Shown here one piece after another: positions 21,054 through 31,599 of a DNA stretch of 64,000 bases; positions within the stretch are counted from its first letter, which is position 1, and the number at the start of each line of letters is the position of its first letter. Source of the DNA: Diplonema japonicum (taxonomy: Eukaryota; Euglenozoa; Diplonemea; Diplonemida; Diplonemidae); the NCBI GenBank assembly GCA_964019335.1, contig OZ025724.1, positions 365,001 through 429,000 of the forward strand, written 5' to 3'. The notes beneath the pieces were generated by a model. That model was given only the letters and a program-made list of their open reading frames with translations. It did not search any database and was not told the DNA's origin. A program made the position numbers and the translations under genes.

Positions 21054-23216
21054 TCACGTAAAGTTGACCATGCTGACAACAACATCAGGAAAGCGGACCC
21101 TCTTGCGCACCGACGGGCACGCGTCCCACAACCCAGACATGGTGGCCTCGATGAGGTGGCAGGCATCATGCCTTGACATCCGGCAAATAATATGGTGAAG
21201 CTCACCGCCCTGCGCATCAACAAGAGGGACCAAGTCCCTGTCGGGGATAATGTTTGACGCAATCTTGTGAACGGTGTCCTCGTCAGGAATCCCAAACTTC
21301 TTATGTGACAGCAAAATGCCCGGACCATGGAACCCAACGGCCAGCGAACCAGTATGGGCACCGGCTATCATCCCAATCGCTGACCCCAGACTGTGACCCG
21401 TGAGGACCACCTGCGAGCCTTGTCTCTGGCGGACCTTCACTGCCTCCGACACACCTTCCCAATAGTACTGAAGTTTGTCACGTTTCACAAAATCATACAA
21501 ACCAAGATTGTCAGAAATACTTGAAACATATATCGCGCTCGCGACCAACGTCTTTGGGAACAACCCGAAGAACGGGAAGATGTGCGACAGGATCTGGTAG
21601 GCCCCTACCTCCACATACATTGACACGTCCTGCAGCATGTCGGTGAAGGAGAGCGGGTTCGTTCCCCTTATGGAAATGACGTGTAAGTCACGGGACGGAG
21701 AGTAGATTTCATAAAATGTTGCCGAGTTGATCCCCTCGGAGCTTTGGTCGGTCACGAGCTGCCAGTCCGCCGTCAGGCTGTCCGACATGTAGCTGTTTAG
21801 GTATTTCAGCGATTTCTCGAAGTCGGTTCTGTTGAGGTAAGAGGACAGCGAGAAATACGACAATTCAAAAGCACCAAGCCCTGCCCACTCCCGGGTGCAC
21901 AGGATGGGGTACTCGTCACGTGTCCCGCGTGCGGGCGATGAAACATTCTTGAACTCAATTTTTGAAACGATGTTTTTTATAGCGAACCCGCCGTTTCCGT
22001 CCTCCAGCAACACCGCTGAAGCTCGGTCAGCAGCACCGTTGGTTATCAAGCCCTGTCCCAAGCTCCCTATCGTCAGCCCGAGGATTAACGACAGACCGAA
22101 GCCGCCCATCAATCTGATCAAGCGTCTGAACCGGATCCTCCATTTCAACTGCTTCCTCTCCATCCCTGTTTCGTCGGATGGCTTTCCTATCAAGCTTTTG
22201 AGGAGGTGAATCTCGTACGCGTCGCATGCAAGCTTCGACAGAACCTTCGCTTTGTTCTTTGCGTACACGAAGGGCACCCTTCCCGTCGAGGTCTCGAACA
22301 CGGTGGTCGCACGAACGAAGTGCGACGCAAGCGCGATCGCCGACATCACCGCAGTGTCAACGCTGGGGATGTACACGACTGCCCACATCCCCCACAACAT
22401 GTGGGCACTCATCAGAATGGTCACGTCGATGAAAAACGCGGAGTTGTGATAAAGCCACGACGCTGAGTTAATAAGATCCCCCGCCGCTAGGGTCAGAACG
22501 GTAATGAGGTTCAGGGTAATATGAGGCAGCAGCAGTTGTGTTGATGTTGTGACCGCAAAGTCCGAAGCCGCAGGCAAGTCCGCCAGTAAAGTATCGATAA
22601 CAAAGTTCAGCGAGATCAACCCGAAGGAGATGTCTCGTATCTTGGGCACGATCCACACCCAGTACTCTTCAAAAAAACTGGATTTTTCTTTTTCTAGTTG
22701 GAAGGACAGGCCTGTGACGGTGATGAAGATGGCCTCTATGGCGATGATGGCCAAGGCGGTGGAGCTGAGGTTGGCCGTCGACCAGGTAAGAACAGAAGCA
22801 CCGACTACCGTCCAGACCCACCAAAAGAAAACAGGGTACTGGTCTAGACACAACACAAGCCGCCGCTTCAGGTTGACATACTGGCACGGGCCTTGCGAGT
22901 AAAAACAGTCGACCATGGTGTCCGCCATCACCGTCAGCAAGCGGTAACCGAGGAACACCAGAACCAGTATGCCGTAGATATATGGGGGGACGGTGGTCAA
23001 CAGTACCCAGTAGCCGTCACCAGAGAGAGGTACCAGAAGATGATAGGCGCAGTGCAAAGCTGTGTTCAGAAGATACACCAGCACAGTCGCCATCACCGGG
23101 ATGTACAGGTAGCTGAAGTACATCCTCGCTGCCGTCTCGACTATGGGGATGTCGGCATCGACGGAGAAGACGGTTTTGAGGCCCCAGACATAGAGTTTTA
23201 TCAGTTTTGTAAACAT
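21054..23216 (-). CDS. Multi-pass membrane class 3 lipase
   Basis: I take 23216 (MFTKLIKLYVWG) as the start: the upstream open frame is low-complexity and a run of A and one G precedes this ATG. The 720-residue protein has about nine hydrophobic segments in its first 400 residues, then a class 3 (Fungal_lipase3/diacylglycerol lipase-like) domain. The strand VISIRGTNP gives the oxyanion region, VVLTGHSLGSAIG holds the nucleophile Ser609, PDRDLVPLVD the likely catalytic Asp and a His-rich stretch (ELHHIICR) the likely His. Topology, membrane helices before the lipase domain, resembles animal diacylglycerol lipases. Substrate is inferred as a membrane glycerolipid. It ends at TGA. It is distantly similar in layout to the next gene upstream. 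Confidence 0.85.
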   Translation of the reverse strand: MFTKLIKLYVWGLKTVFSVDADIPIVETAARMYFSYLYIPVMATVLVYLLNTALHCAYHLLVPLSGDGYWVLLTTVPPYIYGILVLVFLGYRLLTVMADTMVDCFYSQGPCQYVNLKRRLVLCLDQYPVFFWWVWTVVGASVLTWSTANLSSTALAIIAIEAIFITVTGLSFQLEKEKSSFFEEYWVWIVPKIRDISFGLISLNFVIDTLLADLPAASDFAVTTSTQLLLPHITLNLITVLTLAAGDLINSASWLYHNSAFFIDVTILMSAHMLWGMWAVVYIPSVDTAVMSAIALASHFVRATTVFETSTGRVPFVYAKNKAKVLSKLACDAYEIHLLKSLIGKPSDETGMERKQLKWRIRFRRLIRLMGGFGLSLILGLTIGSLGQGLITNGAADRASAVLLEDGNGGFAIKNIVSKIEFKNVSSPARGTRDEYPILCTREWAGLGAFELSYFSLSSYLNRTDFEKSLKYLNSYMSDSLTADWQLVTDQSSEGINSATFYEIYSPSRDLHVISIRGTNPLSFTDMLQDVSMYVEVGAYQILSHIFPFFGLFPKTLVASAIYVSSISDNLGLYDFVKRDKLQYYWEGVSEAVKVRQRQGSQVVLTGHSLGSAIGMIAGAHTGSLAVGFHGPGILLSHKKFGIPDEDTVHKIASNIIPDRDLVPLVDAQGGELHHIICRMSRHDACHLIEATMSGLWDACPSVRKRVRFPDVVVSMVNFT

Positions 23217-23621
23217 TTTCTTTTTTTTTTTTGCATTCTCTGAGATGGCGATGGAGATGGGAGGGGAAAGAGGGGGGAAAAGAAAAGTCACGCACGGTGC
23301 GTTGGTATCAACAAAACTCGATCTTTTAACGCCAAACAGTTGCACCTTTTGTGACGTTGGATCATAATATAGGGAAAGGAGTAGGAAAGAGAGCCAGAAA
23401 TGGGGGGGGGGGTGAAAAGCAAACACTAAAAATGAAAAATCATTTGCAGGCGCACGAATGTCCTGTTGGGGGGGGGGGTGTTTTTTTTTTTTTTTTTTTT
23501 TTTTTTGCGTCAAGCATGGTCTGTGCACCACAATTTTTCGTTTTGTTCTTTTCTTTTTTTTTTTTCCTTCTTTTTTGCCGTTATCCGGTTTACAGTAACC
23601 CAAGAGTGAAAATAATAACTC

Positions 23622-23673
<52 letters not shown>

Positions 23674-24162
23674 GTGTTAGTTAAAGTGATTACATCTGTC
23701 TCGAAAGAAAAAGAAAATTCACTATGATAGGAACGAAGTGGTTAGCAACGGCCCGCCAAAAAAAGAATGAGGGAGGGCAAGAAAAATCTTTTTCGGGATG
23801 GGAACCAGTCCTCACTATGTCTCGCACACAGGATCCATTATTTATGAGGTCACCTAACCTACCGCTAAGAGAGACAGGAAAAAAAAAAAAAAAAAAAAAA
23901 AAAGAAGAAGAAAAGAACTGACTGAATTGAAAAAAAGAATATTTTAAAAGAAAAGGAAACTAACCAGAGACAGGGGGGCGTGCTCATGGCCGAGCACGCA
24001 CTCCAGGTACCAATGATCAGCCATAGTGGGTGTCGACGCCAACGGGGAACTAGATATGTAAACACCCGGAGGGGGGAGGGGACTAAACGACAACACGCCG
24101 GTTCATAGTTCGCAGAACTTACTTCAGGGGGGGGGGGGGGGGGGAGAAAGAAGAGATATTCC

Positions 24163-24193
<31 letters not shown>

Positions 24194-24337
24194 CCTGGGA
24201 CACCCTTTTTCTTTCTACTTTCTATTTCCCCCACAAAATCTTAAGAGAAAAACCCCCAACAGCTCAAGCACACATATGGAAAGAAAGAACAATGCTCCCT
24301 TTTTTTTTCTTTTCCTTTTTTTTTTCTTTTTTATTTC
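23217..24337. other. Intergenic, with 44-bp repeat and long tracts
   Basis: I see no gene. T tracts are at 23481-23506 and 23622-23672, and a G tract is at 24127-24143. The 44-bp repeat shared with 18519 is at 23715. Confidence 0.5.
23715..23758 (+). repeat. 44-bp exact repeat, copy 2
   Basis: Identical to 18519-18562. Confidence 0.75.
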
Positions 24338-25149
24338 ACTCTTCAGAAATTACTTCACGCACTGGGGGGGCCATTACTTCACGCTAAATCTCATTACTTC
24401 ACGGTGAAATAATGGCCTGTTTTCCGTGAAGTAATAGGGTGTTTCCGTTAAATAATATGCCTCGGTAGGCCAATTTTTGCCTCGGTTCGGTTCCCAGTGG
24501 GGCTACTTTTTCCTCTCAGTTTGCTATTTCCCCCCAGGTTCAGCTCAATTGGCCAACTTTTGCCTCGGCTCAGTTCCAAGTTGGACTACTTTTTCCTCCC
24601 AATTTGCCCACTTTTGGCTAGGCCTTGTTCCCAGTTTCTGTGGGTAACTCTTCTGTGGGTAAGGGTAACTTAGTCAGCTTACCCAAGCACCCCAAAAGAC
24701 TTCAAAATACCGAAGCAGCAGAAAAAAAGGAGCCAGCGGCCGCGCTAGGTATGGGAAGGCCTGATTAGAGATGGTGACAGTGGCAATGCCAGCGACAGCG
24801 GCGGCTCTTAGTCAACAAAAGGAGGAAAAACAACTTGTATTGTAACCTTTGTAACCCCTCTCTTGTTGTACCCCTTGTCACCCTGTTGTGCCCCTCGTGG
24901 TGAAGTAATTTCAGAGTGTCGTGAAATAAAACCACTTACCTACCGCCAAGTAATGCTTTACCGACCTCTCGGTTCCGCATTTTACCATCTCGGGCCCTGC
25001 GGGCCCGAGACGGTAAAATGCGGAACCGAGAGGTAACGGTAAAGTCATTACTTGTTGGCAGTAAATAGCTATTTTTTTTTTTTCGGAAATAGGCTATTAC
25101 TTCACCGTGAAGTCATGAAGCCGAGAGCGTTACGTAATTTCAGAAGAGT
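24338..25149. mobile_element. 812-bp inverted-repeat element with large palindrome
   Basis: The ends ACTCTTCAGAAATTAC and GTAATTTCAGAAGAGT are inverted repeats. The interior has several GAAGTAATG-type phrases in both orientations, two imperfect tandem units rich in TTTTGCCTCGG (about 24470-24630) and a long near-perfect palindrome at 24941-25067. There is no coding capacity. It is a non-autonomous DNA-transposon-like element; the superfamily is unknown. Confidence 0.6.
24941..25067. repeat. Long palindrome (about 60-bp arms)
   Basis: The arms around CTCTCGGTTCCGCATTTTACC and its complement are separated by only a few bases at CGGGCCCTGCGGGCCCG. It would form a strong cruciform or RNA hairpin. 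Confidence 0.8.
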
Positions 25150-25596
25150 AAAAAGAAAATGAATGAAAAGAGAGAAAGAAATTGCTCTGGGGTGATTTTA
25201 GGAGCTGTGAACGCTTATTGAATGCTGTCTAAAACGCCTGGAAAGAAGAAGAAAAAGAAGGCGATGTTTAAGGGCAAATCCCACTTGAGGACCGCCCTTA
25301 AAAGAATAAACTGAAGAATAAAAAAAGGAAGGAGGACAAATGAGCGGGGGGGGGGGGGGGGAGAATTAGAAAAGGGGGAAGAAAGAACAAAGCAAAACAT
25401 CGCAAAAAAAAAGAAATGCTTTTTTTTTTCGTTTTTTATTTTACCCCACTCTTTTTTTTTTTTTTTTTTTTTAAAAAGAATTTCCCCTTGGCTAAACTGA
25501 TAGTAGTGTGACGATACCAGATTAAATCGGCTTAACAAAGAAAAGAAGAAGAAAAAAGCAAAAGAGAATAAAAAAAAAAAAAAACCTAACCTAAAA

Positions 25597-28230
25597 CTAA
25601 AGAACAAACTCGACATCCTCGTCATAAACCACCGCCATTGCAGGTTCAGTGACTTCATCATCATCCTCCACATGTGCTTGGCGAGGGTCGCAGCAGCAGA
25701 AACAACAACAAGAATTGCGTGGCGGTATAGTGGTCCGAGACCACTTAGGGAGCGTGGTGTTCGGCAAAGGGGACGCATCAAGGTAACTAGCCGCCAGCGC
25801 CGCTTGGTAGTTCGTGATACTGTGGGCGATGGCAGAGTTCCACAAGAATCGTGTTGGGGAGAACATGCGCTCGAGCATCGGGGGGTCGGTGGCCAGCCAC
25901 CCGTTGCCCACACCAAGCACCACGTAAGTCCCAACATGCCGATTGCCCACTGTAAGCCTTGCCCTTGTCACTAAGTCGTTCTCATTGACAACACGATAGC
26001 ATTTTGGGACAACCTGATTGTAGCACTTTGCAAAACCTTTGTTACCGACAAGCGGGCACCCGAATGTCCACACCTCCACTGGGCAGACTCTTAAGGACAC
26101 TGTGAAGCTACACAGGACAGCCATCGCTGCGCCCAACGAGTGGCCTGTGATGAGCATCGGGCGGCCTGCTCGGTACCTCATCACGCAGTCGAGCACCTTG
26201 TCGCGTAAGGCCTGCCACAGAGTGAGGAAGCCCTTGTGGACCTGCGGGGATTTCGTGACGCAGCACCCACCTGTGTGCGTGGTGATCTGAACCTCGTCCC
26301 AAGGCACACGGGGGACCTTGATGTCGTCGAGCCAGTTTTGTATGTTGGAAGACCCTCTGAAGGCAATGAAGAAGTAATTGTTCACAGTGCCCATCAACAC
26401 CTGCATTCCGCTGTGCTTCACAACATGGTGAAGGTGGTAATGCGAGCTTTTCTGCAACACCGCAGCAGGTTTTTTCGTGTTCTCGACAGACGGGCTTTTT
26501 CGAGGCTGGTGGTGCTCACGTCCTCGGTCAGCAACAACGGACGCGAGTACAACAAGCGCTCCGACAGCGGACGACGTAGCTGCCGACTTTGTGTCCAGCT
26601 TGTAGCACTCCGCGGACAGATGGCATGCTAGTAAACACGTTTCGTAGTCGAAGGCGTTGAAATGCATGTCCTTCACAGGCGGCAGCAGCATCCCGTTCTG
26701 CTGGATGGGCCCGCCGATGTTCTCTTGCAAAGACCAAAAGGTGTCCTCCTCCTCTTTAGTGATGAACCGGTAAAGGCACAAACTCCCGGGAGTCGAGTGC
26801 ATCCATGCCAACCATTCAGGACGCCATTTGACCGTCTTCCAGTCGTTGGTGATGGGTGACGGGGGCACCTTGTCGTACTCCGTTTGTAAATAAACAGGTG
26901 TTGTGCATATGAGCAAAATGTGTGACCCGAGGCTTGAGAAGACAACTGCACCAGTTGTACCGAAAGCAGGGGTGTCCTCGTCCACACGTGTGGTGGCAAG
27001 AACGGCATAGAGGACTTCGCAAAAGACGATGACGGTGAACATCCTTCCCAACAGCTGGCGGTCGCGGGTTTTGAAGTATGAGGTGTGTTTGAGAGCGTTG
27101 AAACCCAGCCTGAAACACCCTATCCCATTGAGCCCCACGATGACCCTCATGAAGAGGGCTACCTTCACAACAGAGTTCATAAGGGATATAATGTAGGATC
27201 CCGTCTTCATCTCCAGATTGATGCTGGAGGGAATGGTTGCGCTCGTGGACATGTTATCGATGCAGAACGCAAGCTGCAGAACTCCTAACACCAGTATTGT
27301 GCCCAACAGGCGGTACAGCATCACGGGCAGCGTGTTGACGTCCTTCTCAACAGCAACGGTGAAGCCCCACAACAAACCCAAGGAAGCATGAGTGTACAGT
27401 TGAGGCAGTTGATACAGCAACACACCGATCACCCCGTTTGTGGAAGGGAAGACAGCGAGGAAACTAAACGGGTTGCAATACACCACCGTGAGGATGGTGT
27501 TCAAAAGAATAATGCCTTGTTCAGGACGAAGCGCGTCTCGTGCGTTTAAACACCGGTCAGCGTAGCGGAAGAAATGGTACACAAGGGAGGCACCCATTGT
27601 GTACCTCGCCACGACCTGTGTCATAACGTACCCGGCTGACTTAACCTGCAGCTCCACGCTCGGGTGGTTGCCACTCGTTGCGTTCTCATTGTACGTCATG
27701 ACAACAATGCCTGTTAAGTTCCCTTCAGAAGGTATCCCCGTTCCGCTTTTTGAAGGGAGATACTCATCTTCACCACATCTTATGAGAGTGCAGTAGACTT
27801 CTTCTGACCCTAGCGAGCTACTGATGACACTCCCTGTCCCGTCAAGGATTGTTGAGTTGTAGGAAACAGGGAAATGTGTGTTTTCCAAGTCGAAGCTGCT
27901 GAAGAGTAGTTTTATGCGGACGTAAGAGAGGAATGTGATGAGACCGGGGTCTTTGTTTATTGTCCATTGTTTTTGTCCGTTTTCCATTTGCACCGGTCCC
28001 TCCATTTTGGTCACTTTGTACCCTAAGAATGAGTCGGTGGCGCTGTTGTTGATGGCGTAGGCCATGGTGGCGATAAGCACGAAGATCATTATCCACACCT
28101 CCATCCTCGTGGCAATCTCAACTTTGATGACGCCGGCTTGCCTGCACTTCTTCTCCCGCTTGCTTGACCCGGGTTCCTCATGTACCAGCATTGGTGAGAA
28201 CAGTTTCCAGCACTTTAGTACATTCGCCAT
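25597..28230 (-). CDS. Membrane-anchored class 3 lipase with complete triad
   Basis: The 877-residue protein starts at 28230 (MANVLKCWKLF), with an A9 tract directly upstream. A signal-anchor-like helix (IMIFVLIATMAYAI) lies near residue 50, a luminal Asn-rich portion follows, then several membrane helices between about residues 250 and 460. The lipase 3 domain follows near residues 605-820: FIAFRGSS (oxyanion region), MLITGHSLGAAMA with Ser698, VVNENDLVTR with Asp752 and IAHSITNYQAAL with His803 make a full catalytic triad. A cysteine cluster (CCCFCCCD) near the C terminus could be palmitoylated. The role is probably membrane-lipid hydrolysis; substrate and compartment are unknown. It lies upstream of another lipase-3 gene, with an inverted-repeat element between them. 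Confidence 0.88.
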   Translation of the reverse strand: MANVLKCWKLFSPMLVHEEPGSSKREKKCRQAGVIKVEIATRMEVWIMIFVLIATMAYAINNSATDSFLGYKVTKMEGPVQMENGQKQWTINKDPGLITFLSYVRIKLLFSSFDLENTHFPVSYNSTILDGTGSVISSSLGSEEVYCTLIRCGEDEYLPSKSGTGIPSEGNLTGIVVMTYNENATSGNHPSVELQVKSAGYVMTQVVARYTMGASLVYHFFRYADRCLNARDALRPEQGIILLNTILTVVYCNPFSFLAVFPSTNGVIGVLLYQLPQLYTHASLGLLWGFTVAVEKDVNTLPVMLYRLLGTILVLGVLQLAFCIDNMSTSATIPSSINLEMKTGSYIISLMNSVVKVALFMRVIVGLNGIGCFRLGFNALKHTSYFKTRDRQLLGRMFTVIVFCEVLYAVLATTRVDEDTPAFGTTGAVVFSSLGSHILLICTTPVYLQTEYDKVPPSPITNDWKTVKWRPEWLAWMHSTPGSLCLYRFITKEEEDTFWSLQENIGGPIQQNGMLLPPVKDMHFNAFDYETCLLACHLSAECYKLDTKSAATSSAVGALVVLASVVADRGREHHQPRKSPSVENTKKPAAVLQKSSHYHLHHVVKHSGMQVLMGTVNNYFFIAFRGSSNIQNWLDDIKVPRVPWDEVQITTHTGGCCVTKSPQVHKGFLTLWQALRDKVLDCVMRYRAGRPMLITGHSLGAAMAVLCSFTVSLRVCPVEVWTFGCPLVGNKGFAKCYNQVVPKCYRVVNENDLVTRARLTVGNRHVGTYVVLGVGNGWLATDPPMLERMFSPTRFLWNSAIAHSITNYQAALAASYLDASPLPNTTLPKWSRTTIPPRNSCCCFCCCDPRQAHVEDDDEVTEPAMAVVYDEDVEFVL

Positions 28231-28384
28231 TTTTTTTTTGAGGGGGTATTCCCCTCACCCCCTTCTTCCTGCTTCTCTTTTTTTTTTTTTTTTTTTTTTA
28301 TTATGAGTTTAAGAAGTAAAAAAACTAGATTTTTTTTTTTCAAAAGAAACGAAAAAAATAAGAGATGAGATAAAGGAGTTTCCT

Positions 28385-28417
<33 letters not shown>

Positions 28418-28559
28418 GAACAACCTCCCTTTGTCTCTCACTTATCTACCCCATTTCCCCCTTCTGGGGTACCTCAAATAAAGAATGGAACAAAGAAAAA
28501 AGGGGGGGAAATTAAGATTCTGTCATTTATTCAGAGTGGTGTGCGTGGAGGGATGAGTG

Positions 28560-28605
<46 letters not shown>

Positions 28606-29858
28606 TCAGGTTATCTAGAAAATAAAATGGGGTGCCTTTCGTCATTTGGCATACTCCACCTTTACTCGAAAAAAAAAAAAAAGAAAAGAAAAAAGAAGAA
28701 GAAGAAGAAGAAAGAAGGGGAAATGGGTTCATTTATTTTGCCATTTGCAACTGGGTGCGGGTATCAAACACAACCCCTTTGCCGGCTTTGACCAACTTAC
28801 TGTAGAGACTTTTGAACGCTCGCAGATATGTACGATTTTCTTTTTTTTTTTTTTCTTTTTTTTTTTTCTCCGAATGAACCAATAAAGAAAAATACGAAAC
28901 AGAGGAAGAAGAACTTAGAAAGGGTGGATGCATTGTGAACTAGGGTAAAAGTACTTTTGTCGGTGCAAGCCCTTCCTCGGAAAGGGTGTCAGCCACCCCT
29001 ACCCCCCTCCCCCGACCCCACACACACAAGTTATTGCCAAGGGACAAGAATGAAACAAAAAGAAGAAGAAAAAAAAGAGTGGGGTACCAGAGGCAAGAAA
29101 TTTATGGGAAAAAGATATAAATATTATTAAAAAAAAAGGAAAAGTATAGTGGCCGTTGCTACGTGTGGGGGTGGAACCCGGCCTATGCCCCCTTTTGTAT
29201 AAACAAGTCCAAACGATGCAAAAAACAGGGAAGTAATTATTTGTATTCTTATAAAAAAATAAGAAAACTATAGAGTTGGGGGGGGGGGGGGGGGGGGGTG
29301 TGCTTCCCTTTTTTTTTTTTTTTTTTGAGAAGGGCCATCCATCAATATGTAGAGAGAGAAAAAGAAAGAAAAAAACACAGGAAAGGGAAAAAAAAAAGAA
29401 AAAAAAAATGGCTGCCCTTCGGGCCATTATCACATTCACCCCCCTGACCTATGTTACCACTCATCCCAATTCCACGTTGCGCACAGTAGTGGGGAGGGGG
29501 GGGATACACTTCTATGAAATGCTATGCTGGAAAAAAAAAGAAAAGGTCCTTTTAAAAAGTTTCAGTGTGCAGGGGAGTGCTCACTGGTTCACACTCTCAC
29601 CTTAACATTAGCAGGGATAGCTGTGCTCTCCTTTGCTGCGCCAGATATCGCATCCTATTGGCTCCGTGAGCAAGTCTTAGTCGTCAGCGTATGCCTACGA
29701 GTGACCAGCAGGTGGTCTGCTCACGTCTTGCTCCAACCGGACCATGAGAAAAGAAAATCCTTACCCTCACCACAAAACGAAAAAAAAGGGGCTAGACAAA
29801 AGAAAGGGGGGGGTTAAAAAAAAGGCAGGAAGATTCTCTTTTTTTTTTTTTTTTTTTT
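28231..29858. other. Intergenic, homopolymer-rich
   Basis: Contains A and T tracts, a G20 tract (29279-29298) and a unique-sequence block at about 29540-29760. I could assign no gene to it. Confidence 0.5.
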
Positions 29859-31178
29859 TCACGCATCACAGGAACCCCTGTAGGCTGCGAATTCAGATTG
29901 AAGCTGCATAAACTGGTGTTTCAACGACCGCCCGGTCCTTGCAGGGGGCAGGGTGGCGGTGTTGAAGGAATGGTTCCGGAGGGAGCTTTGCGAAGACGCA
30001 GCCACATAGCCGAACCCAGAAGAGAGAGTCACGCCTTGCATCCGTTCCCGGAATTTCGAGACCTCGTCATCCACATGCTCCTGAGGGTTCAGAGCCTGCT
30101 CCGCTTCACCTAGCTCATCCTCTTCCAAGAACGCAACGTATTCCGAAAGATCTTGCTGCTGTATGCTGGCGGTCATGTCCTTTTCAGGCTTGGGAACCCA
30201 ACCGGAGTTCTGCGTGACCTCCAACCGAGGTGTCCACTGCGAAAGGATAGATGGTGTGTCAGGAGGTGAGACAGAAGTACTCCCGAATTTAAATGTCCCA
30301 ATCTTAGACAGTGACGAGGTCGACTGCAGACTTCCAGGCGTCGGTGTCAGTGCGAAAGGAGGCGGTGGTGTGTTTGACACAACAGTCCCAGTACCTTTCC
30401 CTCCACTGCTTGGTATCTGAACAGGTAACGACCTACCATGCACCCCCATAGGGCTTGAGAACGATGTGTTCCCCATGCTTGGGTTGGACTTGGTGAAAGG
30501 AGGCGGGATGGCTGCTTGGTCCTGCCCTCGATTCACATAATCCCCGATAATACTGTAAGTAATGGGTTCCGTAGGAGGCTCCATGTCGGGGATGACGGAA
30601 GCGTAGCTGGCTTTGATCTGAACGTTGAAGGAGCCTGGCATGTTGAGGGGTGCGAAGGTACGGGTTTCCTGCAAGGAGCTGAACCTCACAGTGCCTTCGA
30701 AAGGCACACCATTGGAAGTGAATGCGGACCCTGGGTGGAGCACACCTGTACGGGTGTCGAGGCAGTTGATGGGGCAGACGAAGAAATCGACTTTATTACG
30801 CTTCAAGCCTAACGGGAGAAGGCGTGTGGCAGTGTGGATGCTCCTCATGAGCAGCCTTGCGACGGTCAGCTCCTCGCGTTCCTTGATGACTCGGTGTTCC
30901 TGGAGGGTACCTTCGCTTCTTTCGATGGACCATAGTTCGAGTAAGATGGCAGGGCCGGTGCCACCGCCGCTGAACACACCTATGCACAAACCGCTTCTTG
31001 AGCCAGCCATGACCTTCTCTACTGCTTTGTCTACCTCGTCGATGGCTTCTATGTCTAGATGTAAGATTTCAAATGCTGCCGCCACTCGTTTTCCTGACCT
31101 GCACCCTTCACGCCTCGCTGACAGGACTGTGTGTGTCACGCCTTCTAGTATCTGGTTCCATAGTTTTGAGACAAACAT
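29859..31178 (-). CDS. Atg13-like autophagy protein
   Basis: The 439-residue protein begins at 31178 after an A29 tract. Residues about 1-210 read like the HORMA domain of Atg13, the regulatory subunit of the Atg1/ULK1 kinase complex that starts autophagosome formation: an N-terminal helix (WNQILEGVTHTVLSARR), LCIGVFSGGGTGPAILLELWSI, then ARLLMRSIHTATRLLPLGLK, VDFFVCP and a FNVQIKASYASV strand. Atg13 HORMA domains carry the matching order of an ELEIWCL-like strand, an LLRSLLAITRVTPAY-like helix and a C-terminal strand. The rest is Ser/Pro-rich and looks disordered, as in Atg13, with a Glu-rich patch near residue 350. Assignment is by pattern, not alignment, so another HORMA protein remains possible. 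Confidence 0.65.
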   Translation of the reverse strand: MFVSKLWNQILEGVTHTVLSARREGCRSGKRVAAAFEILHLDIEAIDEVDKAVEKVMAGSRSGLCIGVFSGGGTGPAILLELWSIERSEGTLQEHRVIKEREELTVARLLMRSIHTATRLLPLGLKRNKVDFFVCPINCLDTRTGVLHPGSAFTSNGVPFEGTVRFSSLQETRTFAPLNMPGSFNVQIKASYASVIPDMEPPTEPITYSIIGDYVNRGQDQAAIPPPFTKSNPSMGNTSFSSPMGVHGRSLPVQIPSSGGKGTGTVVSNTPPPPFALTPTPGSLQSTSSLSKIGTFKFGSTSVSPPDTPSILSQWTPRLEVTQNSGWVPKPEKDMTASIQQQDLSEYVAFLEEDELGEAEQALNPQEHVDDEVSKFRERMQGVTLSSGFGYVAASSQSSLRNHSFNTATLPPARTGRSLKHQFMQLQSEFAAYRGSCDA

Positions 31179-31179
31179 G

Positions 31180-31208
31180 TTTTTTTTTTTTTTTTTTTTT
31201 TTTTTTTT
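31180..31208 (-). promoter_or_regulatory. A tract 1 nt upstream of Atg13-like start
   Basis: A 29-nt A tract (sense) followed by C and then the ATG. Confidence 0.35.
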
Positions 31209-31597
31209 GTTTGTTCCTTCCCCCTCCCACCCCTCGCTCTTTGGGATTGTTTTGGGAAAATATGAGGGATATTAAAAAAAAAAAAAGAAAAGAAAAAAGA
31301 AGAAGAAAAAAAGAAATTGAAGGGGGTGGGCGGGGAGGGACCCTGGTGCTTTTCAATGGGTCCTTCTTTTTTTTTTTTTTAAATTTCTAGGGAGCCAATT
31401 TTTGAACCAACCAGTTTCTTTTATTTTATTTTTTTTCTTTAAAAAAAAAAAACCCCTGTGTGAAAAGATACTTTAAGTAATACTTTTTTTTTTTTTTTTT
31501 TCTTAACGAACAAAAAAAAAAAAAAAGAAGAAAAGAAAAGAAAAGAAAAGAAAAACGACCCCTAAAGCAATAACCCTATTTCTCAAAAAAGAAATAC
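31209..31597. other. Intergenic, homopolymer-rich
   Basis: A/T tracts and an AAAAG microsatellite (31531-31553). No gene is seen. Confidence 0.5.
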
Positions 31598-31599
31598 TA

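Noticed and set aside
20957-21361. Minus-strand frame at the end of lipase 1
   Set aside because: It overlaps the lipase in another frame and ends in poly-F.
25215-25937. Minus-strand frame overlapping the end of lipase 2
   Set aside because: It is out of frame with the lipase and drifts into poly-F and poly-K.
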